Positions 35,140-48,010 of a stretch of DNA of 64,000 nucleotides are shown here, in pieces. Position 1 is the first letter of the stretch, and the number at the start of each line of letters is the position of its first letter. The DNA is from Acridotheres tristis. Its lineage: Eukaryota > Chordata > Aves > Passeriformes > Sturnidae. Position numbers and translations under genes: made by a program. Below the pieces are notes generated by a model, which did no database searches, was not told the DNA's origin, and saw only the letters and a list, made by a program, of their open reading frames with translations. The stretch lies in assembly GCA_037013685.1 (NCBI GenBank), contig CM072891.1, forward strand, positions 20,622,501-20,686,500, written 5' to 3'.

Positions 35140-38100
35140 TTTTTCAAAATCAAATTAAGAACAGATGTAGCTGAGCAATACTTTTTAACCCAGGAGTAAT
35201 AAATGTTTGGAATGGACTGCTGTGAAGGTTATTAAGACTGAAACACTAGGGTCATTCAAATAAGAGCTGAGAGCATCCAAGGGGATGGAATTGGAGTAGA
35301 AAAGAAGTGGATAACTGAACATGATCCACTGTGTTCTTGATGATGCATAACACCCTGTGCACTTGTTTTATGTTGTATGACTTGAAAATCTATCTGCATT
35401 GGTTAAACATATACTAAGGATTATGCCTTGGTAAAAGCTATGGAAAGTTGATTATAATAACAAATGCCAACAAGCCAGTCTCTGGACTGCATCACTTGGG
35501 AAAAGTTGCCTGAGGAGAGGAGCTGTTTGATTTTATTCCTTCTCCAATCTCATGGAGGACAAAGATGTGACAGCTTGAAACATTTATAAACATTTCAATT
35601 TTATACTGACTGTGGTTACTGAGGAGGGATTTAATACACTGTGAGGAACATCAGATTTTGTGGAAAATGTAATATTCTATGTGCAGTTTAAGTCCATATT
35701 GAATAGATCATTGTAAAGATGGGAAGTAGAGGCTTGTGATGGTCTCAGTCAAAGCAAGTAAACAGCAAGAAAGGCACTACACTCTGTGCTTGTGTCTGGT
35801 AGTCCAGGATTGTTATCAGCTGGTTGCATAATCAGCTGGAAAAGCTACTGCATATAAACTCTGGAGCCAGCTCACACTGTCACACCTCTATTTTTCTTGA
35901 CTTTGCCAATGTGGTTTTTTTCTCTCAGTCAGTTCTGTCAAACAGGTGATTATTTAGTATTATTTCTATAAATAACACTTTTTTTGCTATATGTGTAGAA
36001 CCTTAGAGAGGCTTGTCAGGCACCCATTTCATGGGTTGATGTTCAGATTTCATGGCATGCACTGGCTCTCCTTCCAAGAGAGAAGGTCAGGGAAGGGTAG
36101 GAATGCCTTTCAAATTTTTTAAATGAGCAAACTGTTCTTTGATTCTAAGGGTATCAAAGAAACTCAGAAGTACCTCAAGTTTTGAAGCAGAAATGAGAAA
36201 TTTTGCGCAAAAAAGATGGCAGGCTATGAATTGGCATCCACAAAGCTTAAGCTGGAAACAGGAGTTTGGGGTTCGTATTTTCTGGGCACATTGTATCTTG
36301 TAAGATGTATTTTAATCTGATGGATAAGTAATATGTCTTAGTGTGCAGATTTACATCTAGACTTATTGCCTGTAACTCTATAGACCAAAAGAGGAAAACA
36401 AAATAAGAAGCACCATGGCTAAATCCCCAGCTATGCCTCTTTCACTTTTGGGGGGCTTAATTTAATACTTTGGAAGATAGAAGAAAAATGGACACAACCT
36501 CCCTGTTGTAGAGAGTTCTCAGAAGTAACAAAAGGCAGTAGTGACTCATTCAGGAGTTTGTTATCCACCTTATAAATAGCATTCTGAGCATTAATTAAGC
36601 CTCACAGCTCTATGAGATAGATATCTCTTTTATTCTAATTTTAAAGACCGTGTGGCACTGAGAACCCAAAGATTGTTTTAAGTCTCAAAGATTATGTCTC
36701 CTCTTACCTAATTCTCCTCCAACCTAGGCCTACATACAGTAGAAGAAATTAGGAGATACTTCTTTAACCCTGAACAGTGGTGATTTGTGAAAATGACAAT
36801 TGCTTTCTGAGCTGTGTGCTCTTCCATGCATCCCTGTTAAGTACCTGACATAGATCTAAATGCTCATGATGCTCAGCAACCCTAAACAGCTTTTTCACTG
36901 CAAACATCATTTATCAGAGCTGTAATAAGGGCAACTTGCACAAATGACTTGAATACAATGGAAAGTCTGTAAGCTTCCACCACCTCGGTGAAGTTGTTTC
37001 CAAAGTTGTTGTAAAACAAAGGGCAGCTTTCCCTTTTATTGTCTTGCAAGGATCTCGTTGACTACTACAGACCTGACCTTTGACCCTGTAGGCTATTGTT
37101 CTTAGCAAATTATAAAATATTTATGAGTGGCTAAAAGACACAGCCTTTTTTGTTTCCTTATAAGATTCTCACAGCAGAGTGATCAATTTTTTTTCCTAAA
37201 TCATGAGGGTTTATGATGTGAGGCATTCTGCAGCTAATGGCTGCACTTGTAAAAATAAAAAAGAAAAAGCAGTGAAGAACAAGATCTTCAAATCACATGA
37301 AGCCGCGTCAAGTAGCAAGCATCTTCTGAGGTGACTTTTAGTAATGAGAGAAGTCAGAGTGCCTTGACAACTTGCTGTCTTTGTTCCTGTTACAAGGCAG
37401 TCCACTGCCCCTACATCAGACCTTTTTTAGCCCAGCTCTCTCTCAAAGGTACCTTCCACATGTGCCTCAGCCCTGGTAAAAACAAAGGCTACTTGACGTG
37501 ACCTCTTTTCCTGTGCGCATTTTAGCCTGGAGCCATTGGTCCAGCCTGTCTTAACTGATGACAGTCTTCCAGGTGCTGTTCTGATCCTAATCTTCTGACT
37601 GAACCACAGGCCTAGCATGGTAGGCTATAAATCTCCCCAGGTCACCAAGAAGTCTGCTGGTGTCATTTCTAATTGACCTCAGGGTAAAGAGACCAGCTTA
37701 GTTCTTAATTTCCTCGGTTTACAGATTCACAGGCTGGCCTTTCCAAAGCGGTGCTCATGACTTTTCAGTAATAAATTACACTGAAAAGCCTACAGCAACA
37801 ATAATTTATGATCTTTCTACTGGTCTTGTAACACACGTTAATTGGAGAAAAAAAATATTTATAGAAAGTTTCAATGGAGTATTGGGAGAAAAAAAAAATA
37901 GTATTGGAAAGCCAGTGTTTTCTACTGAGCAAATTCTTTTGTGTAAACATATTTAGAATTTTCTCAGGCTATAGTAAGAAGAAATAGACTGAGGTATTGG
38001 AGGGAAAAGCCAGTGGTTGCATAGTGGGACACTTTCTGTGTATTTCAGGATGGTGATTGCTGAATAGCTCAGCATTCTTGTGCTGGGGGTTGAGCACTGG

Positions 38101-41100
38101 GGCTGGGTCTTTGGTTGCACCCACCTGCCCAGCTCTAACAGTTCTTTTAAGTGGTGGTAGCACTAATAGTTTATTCTCTAGGTGTAATGTCATCAAATGA
38201 TATGAGGAAATACTTAAACATCCAATAGAGTAGAAGTTCTTGGTCACTTTTACATGAACTGCTCTTTTGCTAGAATAAGAAAAGCTTTTGCTCAATCCAT
38301 TACCATACTTGAAATATAATCAGGAGTTAGGAACTGATTCAAAGCTTGTTGAGTGATTCCTGGTAACATTTCTGCCAGCAAAACCAAGAGATTTTTAATT
38401 TTTAAAGGTGTTTTTTGATGCATCAATTAGAATTTTTTGCAAGAGGAGAATACGACTAGTCTCAAGACACAGTTTGTTAGCACAGACTTGCTATTAAAAT
38501 CCTGTAATAATCATTTAAATAATTAAGTCTTTAATACTTTTTCTTTCTACGAGCCTTCTGAATATGTATGAATTTCAAGTAAGTTAAAAGTTATTTTGAT
38601 GTGGGATATGCCAATACTGAAGCCCTCTAAGTCTGAACAACAATTTCATACTTAGTCACAATTCCTAGAATTCCTGGAAAATTTCAAAATTGTTAGCTCT
38701 GATTCTTATCAAACTACATTTTTAACTAACACTGCATAACAAGTGTCTTACTTTTTGCCCATTTTCCAGTGCTGTTCTGGGCTTAGTTACTGCTTCTGAA
38801 CTAATCCTGAATAACATTATTTTATAATCTTTCCCAAATCCTTTGGAAACTTTTCCAGAAGGCTTTTTGGGAAAGCTGTGCTGTGTAAACATTTCAAAAG
38901 TGAAACAAAAGAATTTTCTACCCATTTGTGAAAAATGAAATGCTAAGCACAAACATGGTACTTTTACCTATTAAGTAAGAGAAGCGTTTTGGAAAGCTGC
39001 CTTTTAACTGTTCTGGTTTTCAATATCAGCTTTATGATATCTCTAAAAACGAATTTAGCACCTTTCAAAAATACAGCATTAATTCCCTGACAGACAAATG
39101 AATTTTACTATTAGGTTTGTTTTGGGAAGAATGACTCATTTATTCAGTTCGCTGCTACTGACTGGTTTTAATTTGTTATTGATTCCTTATGCATTGTCCA
39201 AGTCACAAGTTATTTCTTAAGAGTTGTGCCACTATTTAATTTGGCATTTCTGACCCAAGCTTAGCTCATACACGAAGCTGTGGATTTAAGACACTTAAAT
39301 TAATCAGCACTCAGTCTAGTCTCATACTTGTGGATTACATTTATATTCCAACGACATTACTGGAATGGTCTAACCAAGGCAAAAAAATAAACACACTGAG
39401 CCAGGAAAAAATAAAATTCATCTTTCATCCCTATTTCTGGTCTGTATGTTCATTTTCCTTGTAATCAGTTAGTTCTGTAAGAAACTTGTTTTAGAGAAAT
39501 GTGCAGCAATGTCAAGTCATGGTGTCCCCTAGGGCAGGGAGCGTGGTGTGGAACCAGCACATAGTGGAACCTCTTCTCAGAGGGTTTGTCATAACTTTAC
39601 CATGCAATTTCAGTTTTTCCAAGTTAATTTCCTGTAGAAATTGCTGCAAATACCTGCTTAATGTTCATACAGTTACAGTATGCTTTTATCTGAGACACAC
39701 AGGAGTATATCCAGGATATTTTATATCCCATATGCAGTCCTTGGTTGAATCTACTCAGACTGTTTTCCTATTATGTTTTCTGACAGCTGGATGTTGAATA
39801 TTAAGTATCAGTGCAGTAAACAATCAGAAAGATTGCAGCCAATCATTGCTATAACTGTCCCTTAGTTTAAAATTTAGTAAGGAGATTTTGCAAATTAGCA
39901 CAAAGAAAAGAAAATGTAGTCTGGTCACATGCTAAAGCACTAGCAGAGGCTGAGAAATAATATGGATCTTAAATAACAAAATCGAGTTACCTTCAAATAT
40001 AAAAGAAAAAGGTTCTAGAAGTCATGTGGTTTCCTTACAGCTATTTTCCAGCTAAGAAAATTCCTCCCAATTCCTGGATGTTTGATGATTCTCATATATG
40101 TGTATGTAGAAATGACATTCTTACCATCTCCAGCTCTCCCTATTAACCTGTGCTTCTGCTTCTTCTGAATTGAGATCATGTCAAAGGCATTAGGATACCA
40201 CAGTAAGTGCAAATTTACTTGAGTTATCAAAAATAATCAATCTAATTAGGTTTCCAGCTTGCTTAGAAGCAGGTTATTGCAGGCAGCTTTGTGCACTATG
40301 CCACAAGCTGGAATCTACCTTCTGGAGAAGGTCGATGCTGTGAATTCCAAGAACCTCGTCTGACTGCACAGCTTCATGTTGCTTACTCTAAGTTCCAGTT
40401 AGAAAGAAAAAGGTGTTTTAGCCTGTGAAATGTAGATGTGTGTGGGTTAAACCATGGATGCTGCTTTTTAGTGCTGTCAAGGAATGCTCCGAGAAGGACC
40501 CGAGTTTCTGTATTGTTCTGATGGCAAGATCATTTCCCTTCAGTTAAAAAGGAAGAGAATTGCAAGCAATCTCCTCAATGTGGATTTCTTTTCACCCAAA
40601 CCTGCCTGAGTGATGTGGGCTGAATTCAGGCAAAAACCCGTGGAGCTTTGCCTCGTTCCCTTCAGTGTGTGTAACTGTGCTGAGGAAAACACACACCTAT
40701 GTTGGCCCATGAGCACACACACTCACAGCCTGCCAGAGGTCTGACCTCTCCTCTTGCAAGACTGAAGCTTGGAGGAGAAAATTCCCTCTAAGGAGTGAGC
40801 GTAATGACATTTTGATCCCTTGAGAAATGCTGTCGCAACCCTGCCTGGATTCTCACACTGTTTGGATTTTATTTTTAGCTTTGGCATTCTTGAAGATTAA
40901 TAAGCATAATGTTGCTGAAATTACTCTTCCAGTGTAGTGTTACCTGAATAAAGTGTTAGGCAGTTGAGTAATGAAGCTGAAATGATAGCTTAGGGAGAAC
41001 ACATGCTACAAATGGCACCAATTTGTAGAAAAAGGCCTGTTTTGGTTTTCTTCTGCCAGTGGACTTTTGGCTTGTTGTTTCTGAACACTTGCTAGCTAGT

Positions 41101-44006
41101 GAGGCACAGAAAAGTGTGTAGCAAAAATTGATGGAGTGTTTCCTTGTAGTGGAACTTGAAAGGAAAGTATAATATAGAGGAAAATTTCAAATGTACTTTT
41201 CTGTTACCCTGGACTTTTACTACTGGAGCACTGTAAAAGACAACTTTTACCTGTAATGTCTGCTGCGTAAGCCAGAGAACATCTATTCCTAGGGGATTTT
41301 AAAATATTTAATAGCACTTGAAAAAAAGTGAAAAATGTCTTTCCACGTGCCTTTTCTAATTTGGTTAAATTTTATATTTGTTTTTCTATCTACTGATTTT
41401 TGTGATACAAAACCTTCTCAACTTTCTGCTACCTTTATTCTTAATAAATAAGTCACATGTGATTTTTCTGTTACTGTATGATAGGTACACCTTAAAAAAA
41501 ATAAAATAAAGTCTAGTGGTGTAAAACTGAACCTGCCAATTATTTCTTAGAAACTTAACACGAGGGACTTGTTTGTAAATGTTATGAATGGTACTCAATG
41601 AAAACTTTGTTTGATTTCACTTATGTTTAGTATAATTTGTTCTGCTCTAGGGCATCCTGAGAATAGGAGATTGTACGCAAATGAATACTGAGTGAAGCAA
41701 AGATCATTAAGAGAGGAACTGGGGGGGAACCACACATGCTGGACACAATTATGTGTGTGTGTTATATTATGCTATCTTGGACACATCAGCACTGACTGCT
41801 TTGTTCCTTAGAATGACCTTTGATCAAGAGAGACTGCATGTGTCTTTGGTCATTCCCACATCCTAGGCTACTGTAGATGAAGGGAATTTCTGTGGTGTCT
41901 TAACTATAATCTCACTGGGAGCTGCCTCATTGTGTGCAAACACTCTGGTAGATGTCTGCCTTGTTGGGAGTTTACAATTGGAGGAAAGGATGGTGGCATT
42001 ACCTCAAGCATACTAGGCATTGTGCCAGTGTAACTGAGCAGATGGTGACCCGTGGGTCATGGGACTATATTTCTGAGATAGATGGGAAAGGAAATTCTAC
42101 AGTTTGCAGACCAGATGGAGAGTTCTCACAGCACTGGCTATAAGGAGTGGGTCGACACGTGTGTGTGTATGTAAGAGAATGTCGAAACAGAGTAAATTAG
42201 CAAGTGGATATTATGAAGCGTAGGAAGAAAAGCTTATCAGTGGTTTTTACACAAGACAATATCAAGTAATAAAGGTATTTCACATGGCTGTTACATGCAG
42301 CATTCACAAGTTTCCTGCTAGTTTCTGTGCTTCACTCTTTTTTACATTATGCAGTATTTTAGTTAATTTCATATAAAATATCTGTAATTAAAGAGCCCTA
42401 TTGCTCTTTTTCCAAACAGTTAAGTAATTTACTTTCTCTCTAGTGTTCACTTTATCCAGTTTTTTTCTTTCAAAGTGGTGTTTGTTTCCAAATAAATTAC
42501 TTTTCTTTTTAATTTTTTTTTACAAAGAGGACACCAGGTGCAAAGTTTCTTTACCTAAAAGGATATTCTCTGTCTGCCAGAATTGCCTTCTTTCTTCTCT
42601 TATTATTTCTTGAAGGTGCTCTCAGTTGCACCACTTGATGATGGGTGCTTGCAAAGCAAAACTGATTTTCTTCAAGCAGTAAAGAGAGTTCAACTTGCAA
42701 ATATCAGCATCTGTATAGGTTTTATTTACACTGAAAAAATTCCTGCTACATTGATCTGAAACTATATGAAGTATTGAATCTCTGGGAGCAGAGTATGTAC
42801 TTCACAAGATGGACTAATAGGTGTCTGACAGATCACAAAATAATATATGTATCACTAAAACAGGGAAGGGAGGGGTTTCTTTTTCTGAGAAATTTCCTTT
42901 GATTCTCTTTTAATGAGTCCATGTTTAGTACATAATCCATAAACCATTCCAGGAAGGAAAATTCAGTTGTAGGGTCTCTTTCTCAAGATGGAAATTGCAT
43001 AGAAATCAATTAAAAGAACCTCCTTCTGGTCTCTCTGCAATAATTGTGACCGCAGGAAAGGGCAGTTATTGTGCATTGTTCAGAGTTTAAAAAGAAACTC
43101 AAGTATTGAGCTCTTTTTACCTAGTGCTTTGTTTTCCACCTGGAATTAACTTTTAAAGACAACAGTTCAAGAGGAGCCTAAGGAATCCTTTAAAGAATGA
43201 AGAGCATAAAATTAATAAATATTCAGAAACATAAACTGTTAGGTAGGGCATAAAACTCTCATTGCTGTTGTGTTTCATTCTCCACTTAAAGAAGTGAGGT
43301 AAGTGGAGACAGTAGTAGCTGTGCTCTCCAGTCAGATAAAAGTATATACAATAAAGGAACTAAAAAACAGTATTTGCCATTGAAATTTCTGAAATATATT
43401 GTCTTGAGAATTTTTTCCTTTGGTTTTCTTAAAGATCAGATTTGAATATGCTAGCATCTTTTATTTGAAAAACTTGAGAATAATTTTTCACCATTGTTTT
43501 CATTTTTTTCTCTGGATTTTACTGGCATTTAACCCTATTCCTCAAAGGTAGCACTGTGCCTTTTAAACTCCATAGTGTGGTAAAAGCTTTAAGGGCAGTT
43601 GTAGAACTAGAATCACCTCCATACAGTTTTGTTGGTGCTATGCAAAGCTGGGAAAAGGAAGAGGGAAATTTGGCTCTAGGTACTCAGCAAGTGGTAGAAA
43701 TCAATAGTAGAATTCCAAAGCCAAAGTCTGGACAAGGTTTCATCAACTAGTCATGTTCTTAACACCAGGCACCTTTGGAGAGATCAGTAGATTCCTACCT
43801 GTGGGACAATATCAGGACTTGCTGGTTGATCCATTTGGCAGACTTTCAGGCATGTAGGTCGCATTTATGGGGAGACATTCACCTGGGTAGTTACATGCTT
43901 CTGAGATAAGAAAACACGTCGGTCGCTATCTGAGGTCAAGATGCCTAAAGAGGTGGTACCTATCTCTTTGTGTCTGTGTCTCTAATCCCATGGCCGCAGG
44001 TAGTGG
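35140..44006. other. Unique noncoding DNA, no gene seen
   Basis: Almost 9 kb with no supported gene, RNA or young mobile element. Positions of about 35185-35300 vaguely resemble a very old LINE 3' end (GGAATGGACTGC word), too weak to call. Frames such as 37969-38295 (minus, 108 codons) and 39501-39797 (plus, 98 codons) carry no domain. Composition is A+T-rich with numerous TAAT words. Confidence 0.5.
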
Positions 44007-44110
44007 AGCACATGCCTAACTTTTAAGCATTCATTAACTGAAATGAGACTACTCATGTGCTTGTAAGTCAGACACATGTTAAAATGCGTGGTTGAACTCG
44101 GGCCCAGATT
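44007..44110. repeat. Probable ancient amniote interspersed repeat
   Basis: Two imperfect inverted halves are built on the words GCACATGCCTAACTTTTAAG and ATGAGACTACTCATGTGCTT, followed by GAACTCGGGCCC. This pattern resembles an old repeat I recall from reptile and bird genomes (the ACTCACATGCTTAAAGTTAAG type). The family name and orientation are uncertain. Confidence 0.4.
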
Positions 44111-46339
44111 TCTATTTTTATGGAAAATTCACATGTGCAAACAGTAATAACATAATTAATCTCTTTTCATGAAGCGTTGGTTTTAATAATTTTACTCAGG
44201 GCTTGTTATGCATAGTACTTTTCATCTTCAAGGCCTTTTACAAACATCAGTGTAGGGATTTAAATTGGGTGTATGATTGTGAAAATTGCTCAGTCTTATA
44301 TCTGACTTTGCAATTCTGTGCCTTCACGCTCTTGGCAGCAGGCTCCTGCCATACAGCTGAGTTGGCTGAACCAGGAACTTTGGCTCTGTCTCCACTTAGC
44401 ACCTTGGCAAATTATCTCCCAGGTGGAATTTTGGAGGTTGTAAGTGGTTGCAAACTTCTTCCAAGTCCAGATTTTCAAGTTAATGACTTCATTCACCTCA
44501 GAGTGAAGCAGAGGTGGTGATGTAGGCTGTGTTTGGCATGCTTGGCTCTTATCCCTTCCTTCTCTTCACCACAAGCAACTCAGAAATAGGAGAAGGACCA
44601 GGAAAGCACATTTAAGGTACAGGCGTAATTCTTGTTGGCTTCAGAGTGGCTTGAAGTACGTGCTCAGATCTCAGTGTTACCTGTATATTAACTCACCACA
44701 GCATTTATGTCAAGGTGTAGGACCTCAGCATCTGAGGAGGGAGGACTAATTCCTAACACATTTCCAAGGCATGAGAAGCATTTGAAGTACAGTGATACTG
44801 ACCCTTGATTCCACTCATGTTGCTGCCACACAGAATATTTTTCCTCACATAAGGCCTGGATTGCAGAAATCTTTGCATTTTCTTCAGGGACTCGAGAAAG
44901 CTCAGTTATTGTACAGTTGGGTTAGCTGACCTGCTAGAAATAAGGTTTCTCATTCCTCCAGGGTGTAGCAACCTCACACAACTGCTTCCTCACGCCCTCC
45001 ATGGTAGGATGGGGGAGAGAATCAGAAGGGTGAAACTGGGAAAGCTTGTTGCTTGAGGTAAAGGCAGGTGAATATGTCAAGCAAAAGCCACAGGTGCAAG
45101 CAAAGCAAGGAGTTGATTCCCCTTTCCCAAGGGCAGGCAGGTGTTGAGCCATGCCCAGCACAGCCAGGCTCCATCACATGTAACTGTGACCAGGGGAGGC
45201 AAACACCGTCACTCCAAACTTCCTCCCCATTCCTTCTTCTTGCCCAGCTCTGTGACTGAGCCTGATGCCATATGCTGAGGAATGTCCCTCTGGGCAGCTG
45301 GGGTCAGCTGTCCTGACTGTGTCCCCTCCCAACTTCTTGTGCTCTCCCAGCCTCCCCACTCATGGGGAGGTTGAAAGGCAGAAAAGGCCTTGGCGCTGTG
45401 CAAGCCCTGCTCAGCAATAATGAAAACATCCCTGTATTACCAGCATTGTTTCCAGCATAAATCTGAAACTCAGCCCATATTGGCTATGAAAAAAATTAAC
45501 TCCAAACCAGCCAAGACCAGCATTATGTGACCTCGGTTTTTTTTTCTGTAAATCTCAGGAGTAGCAGCTAACTGATAGAATTTAGAATTTTTATTTTTTT
45601 TTACCACCCCCAACCCCCCCGCCCAGGAAGAAAATGTCCTTAAAAGATTTTTGGATTATGCAATTGTTTTCAGCAAGAGGGCTCCTCCTACTGTTGCAAT
45701 TTCCTTTTTAAAGGAAGATGCTCAAGTTATTAACTTCTGTCCCTTTCAGAGTAAAAACTCACATCAGTTCCTATTGAAGAAGAGAAATAACTGTCTTTTC
45801 TCATTTTCCTGTTCCTGACAGGAAAGAGGTAAAGTTGTATTTTATAGAGAAGGTGCCTTTTTCATGTGGGTGACTATGAAATACTTGGGTGAATTGCTGT
45901 CTGTGACACGGCTTCTTTCTTGAGTTGTGTATTTCCTCATGGTACCCTTGGAAGATCCTGAAATATGGGGAAAACCCTCGTTTCTGTCCCACAGTCAGCC
46001 TGAGTGATGACATTGACCATTCCTTCTTTTCCTCTTCACCTCTGCTGGAGGTAAGGAAGATGTTTAACTTGTGCCACAAGTGGAGCACATTACAAATGCA
46101 CGGAATGAGTCAAAATATCATATGAGGGAAGGGAGTAATTAAAGTGTGCTGCAGTTGCAAACAGGCTGGTGCTGTAAAAAGATGAACTGCAGGTTATAGG
46201 AGGTCCTGGATTTAATGGTGTGCTGGCGTTCATGGGTAATGTGTGTGCCCCTGTGCTGTGCTTAAGCCATATACGTGGGAACTCCTGAAAGATCCTCTTC
46301 ACATAACTAATAAGCCACTAGAAATTCTTTAAAGGATCA
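44111..46339. other. Noncoding DNA with GC-raised patch and C-rich tract
   Basis: The 105-codon frame at 44203-44520 (plus) has no family signature. Positions 44630-44672 resemble another fragment of old amniote repeat (GTTGGCTTCAGAG word). Positions of about 45090-45420 are GC-raised, with overlapping frames on both strands. A C-rich tract at 45607-45624 is given separately. Confidence 0.45.
45607..45624 (-). other. Possible G-quadruplex on the minus strand
   Basis: The plus strand reads C5-AA-C7-G-C3, so the minus strand offers at least four G3 runs with 1-2 nt loops, enough for a quadruplex. It sits next to a T-rich tract. No promoter or gene context was found. Confidence 0.45.
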
Positions 46340-46770
46340 CACCCTTTAAATAAAAGTATTGCCTCATTAGGAATATCAGAAAATAGAGAGTCTGAACAGA
46401 GATGAAAATGGAGCTTGTGACTTAACAGTGTAAATGCAAACCTAATTAGTCTGGTATTTTAAAGTATTAACAGGGAGCCATAAAATAAGATGGATTGGAA
46501 TGAAGAAATTTGTTGTAAAGAAATTACTGGATAGTGACAAAAGCCCAATTTATTAACACTCCATGATGTGGAAACAATGAAAAGGGCATTAATTACTTTA
46601 CTAGTAGTGATTTTGCACCGTTGCCCAAAGTAATTGGTTTATTGACCTTTCTTTCATCCTGAATAGTTCAAAAATTAATTTCAATGGCAAAAATTAAGTT
46701 CTGTGCAGGAATGAGTTCCGTGAAGGCGATAGTTATTCATAAATAGTACAGAGTGAAAAAAAATATTTTA
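46340..46770. promoter_or_regulatory. Candidate conserved noncoding element (homeodomain-rich)
   Basis: A repeat-free A+T-rich stretch with many distinct TAAT/ATTA cores (for example ATTAATTACTTTAC near 46589 and AAAGTAATTGGTTTATTGAC near 46627) and a TTTATTGACC-type word, without simple-sequence runs. This is the texture of developmental enhancers in gene deserts. It is inference only; chance in A+T-rich DNA cannot be ruled out without alignment to other vertebrates. Confidence 0.3.
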
Positions 46771-47810
46771 TAAATAATATATACATATAATAGCCTAAGA
46801 GTGATAGATTGTAACTATTTGCAAAAAAGAATGCATATAAAGCAATAAATTACAGACAAACAGAGGTGTTTTCAGAGTGATGCATATACTACCTTGCAGA
46901 AGTTGGGAGGGATGGAGGGGAGCTTTTACAGAAACTAAAAATAAGGAACTTCCTTTTAGGAATGAATTGTTAGGAATATGTACTTAGAGGTACTTGAAAT
47001 TAAACTGAGATTAGAAAAGCACACTAAATATGTCTTCTTCTAGCCACGTTTCTTTAAAAAACTATTTATCTGGCACTGATTGAACACTAAAACCTGTATA
47101 TGCCAGAATGCAGAGAATATTACAGATATACAGCCAGGTGTGTTTGAAGCAATGTATCATTTATACTGAGGGTCAGATAGAAAAGAATTGATGGGAAATT
47201 TGGGACTGAACAAGACCTTTTTTTATACTAATTTTACCATTGGATCTTATTTATTTCTTTGTCATGGTCATAATAAACAAGGATGAGGACTTTATTTGGG
47301 GTGTCAGTCTTGATCTGCACCCAAAAGACTGATAGCAAACAAGTAATTTTGGCTTCTGTTTAGTTTGGCGTACATTAAGAACAAAAAGTTCATGGTTAAC
47401 AGCTGGAAGTGGGTGAGACCGCTATGGAAATCAATGTCATTACAGTAGACAAGTGGTCAAACCACGCCCTGTTAATATGTCCAAGTAGGAAGGCACGGGA
47501 TACAATGCAGTGTGTAGTGCTGCTGTATGTAAGGTAATAGTTTAATCGATAAAATTCAGTATACTGTCACTTTCAGCTAAACAAAAAGCCAGTAACTATC
47601 GAAGCAGCAATATTCCTTCTTTGAATGTTGTTATTTCTGGGATAACTTGCACTCCATTAGGACACTCTATTCAGGCTGTTTTAAACTTGTTTCCCCCAAG
47701 AAATGAACTGTATAACCAAATCTCTATCTAGTAAGTCTGTTCACGTGCTCAAATATCTTGGAGTCATATAGTCGTTGTTTTGCCTTGCTTAAGTAGCAAT
47801 CAGTTGTCAT
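46771..47810. other. Unique noncoding DNA
   Basis: No gene or mobile element was recognised and there is almost no open frame above 60 codons. The segment continues the A+T-rich, repeat-free texture of the preceding candidate element. Confidence 0.5.
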
Positions 47811-48010
47811 TGAATCATAAAATAGTTTAGGTTGGAAGGGACCTTTAAAGGTCATCTAGTCCAACCCCCCTGCCCTTGTACTCAGCCAGGTCGCTCAGAG
47901 CCCCATCCAACCTGGCCTCGATCACTTCCAAGAATGGAGCATCCGCAGCTTCCCTGGGCAACCTGTGCCAGTGCCTCACCACCCTCAGAGTGAAGATTTG
48001 TCCTTCTCTG
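47811..48010 (-). mobile_element. CR1 LINE 3' end, minus strand
   Basis: The plus strand begins with the reverse of the CR1 tail (TGAATCATAAAATAGTTT), then GGTTGGAAGGGACCTTTAAA, GGTCATCTAGTCCAACCCCC, the CATCCAACCTGGCCT block, CTTCCCTGGGCAACCTGTGC and CACCACCCTCAGAGTGAAGA. This is the reverse complement of the avian CR1 3' UTR. About 200 bp is left. The right boundary fades into pyrimidine-rich DNA. Confidence 0.92.

Noticed and set aside
35185..35330. Very old LINE 3' end
   Set aside because: Only one or two short words (such as GGAATGGACTGC) fit; no tail and no continuous match.
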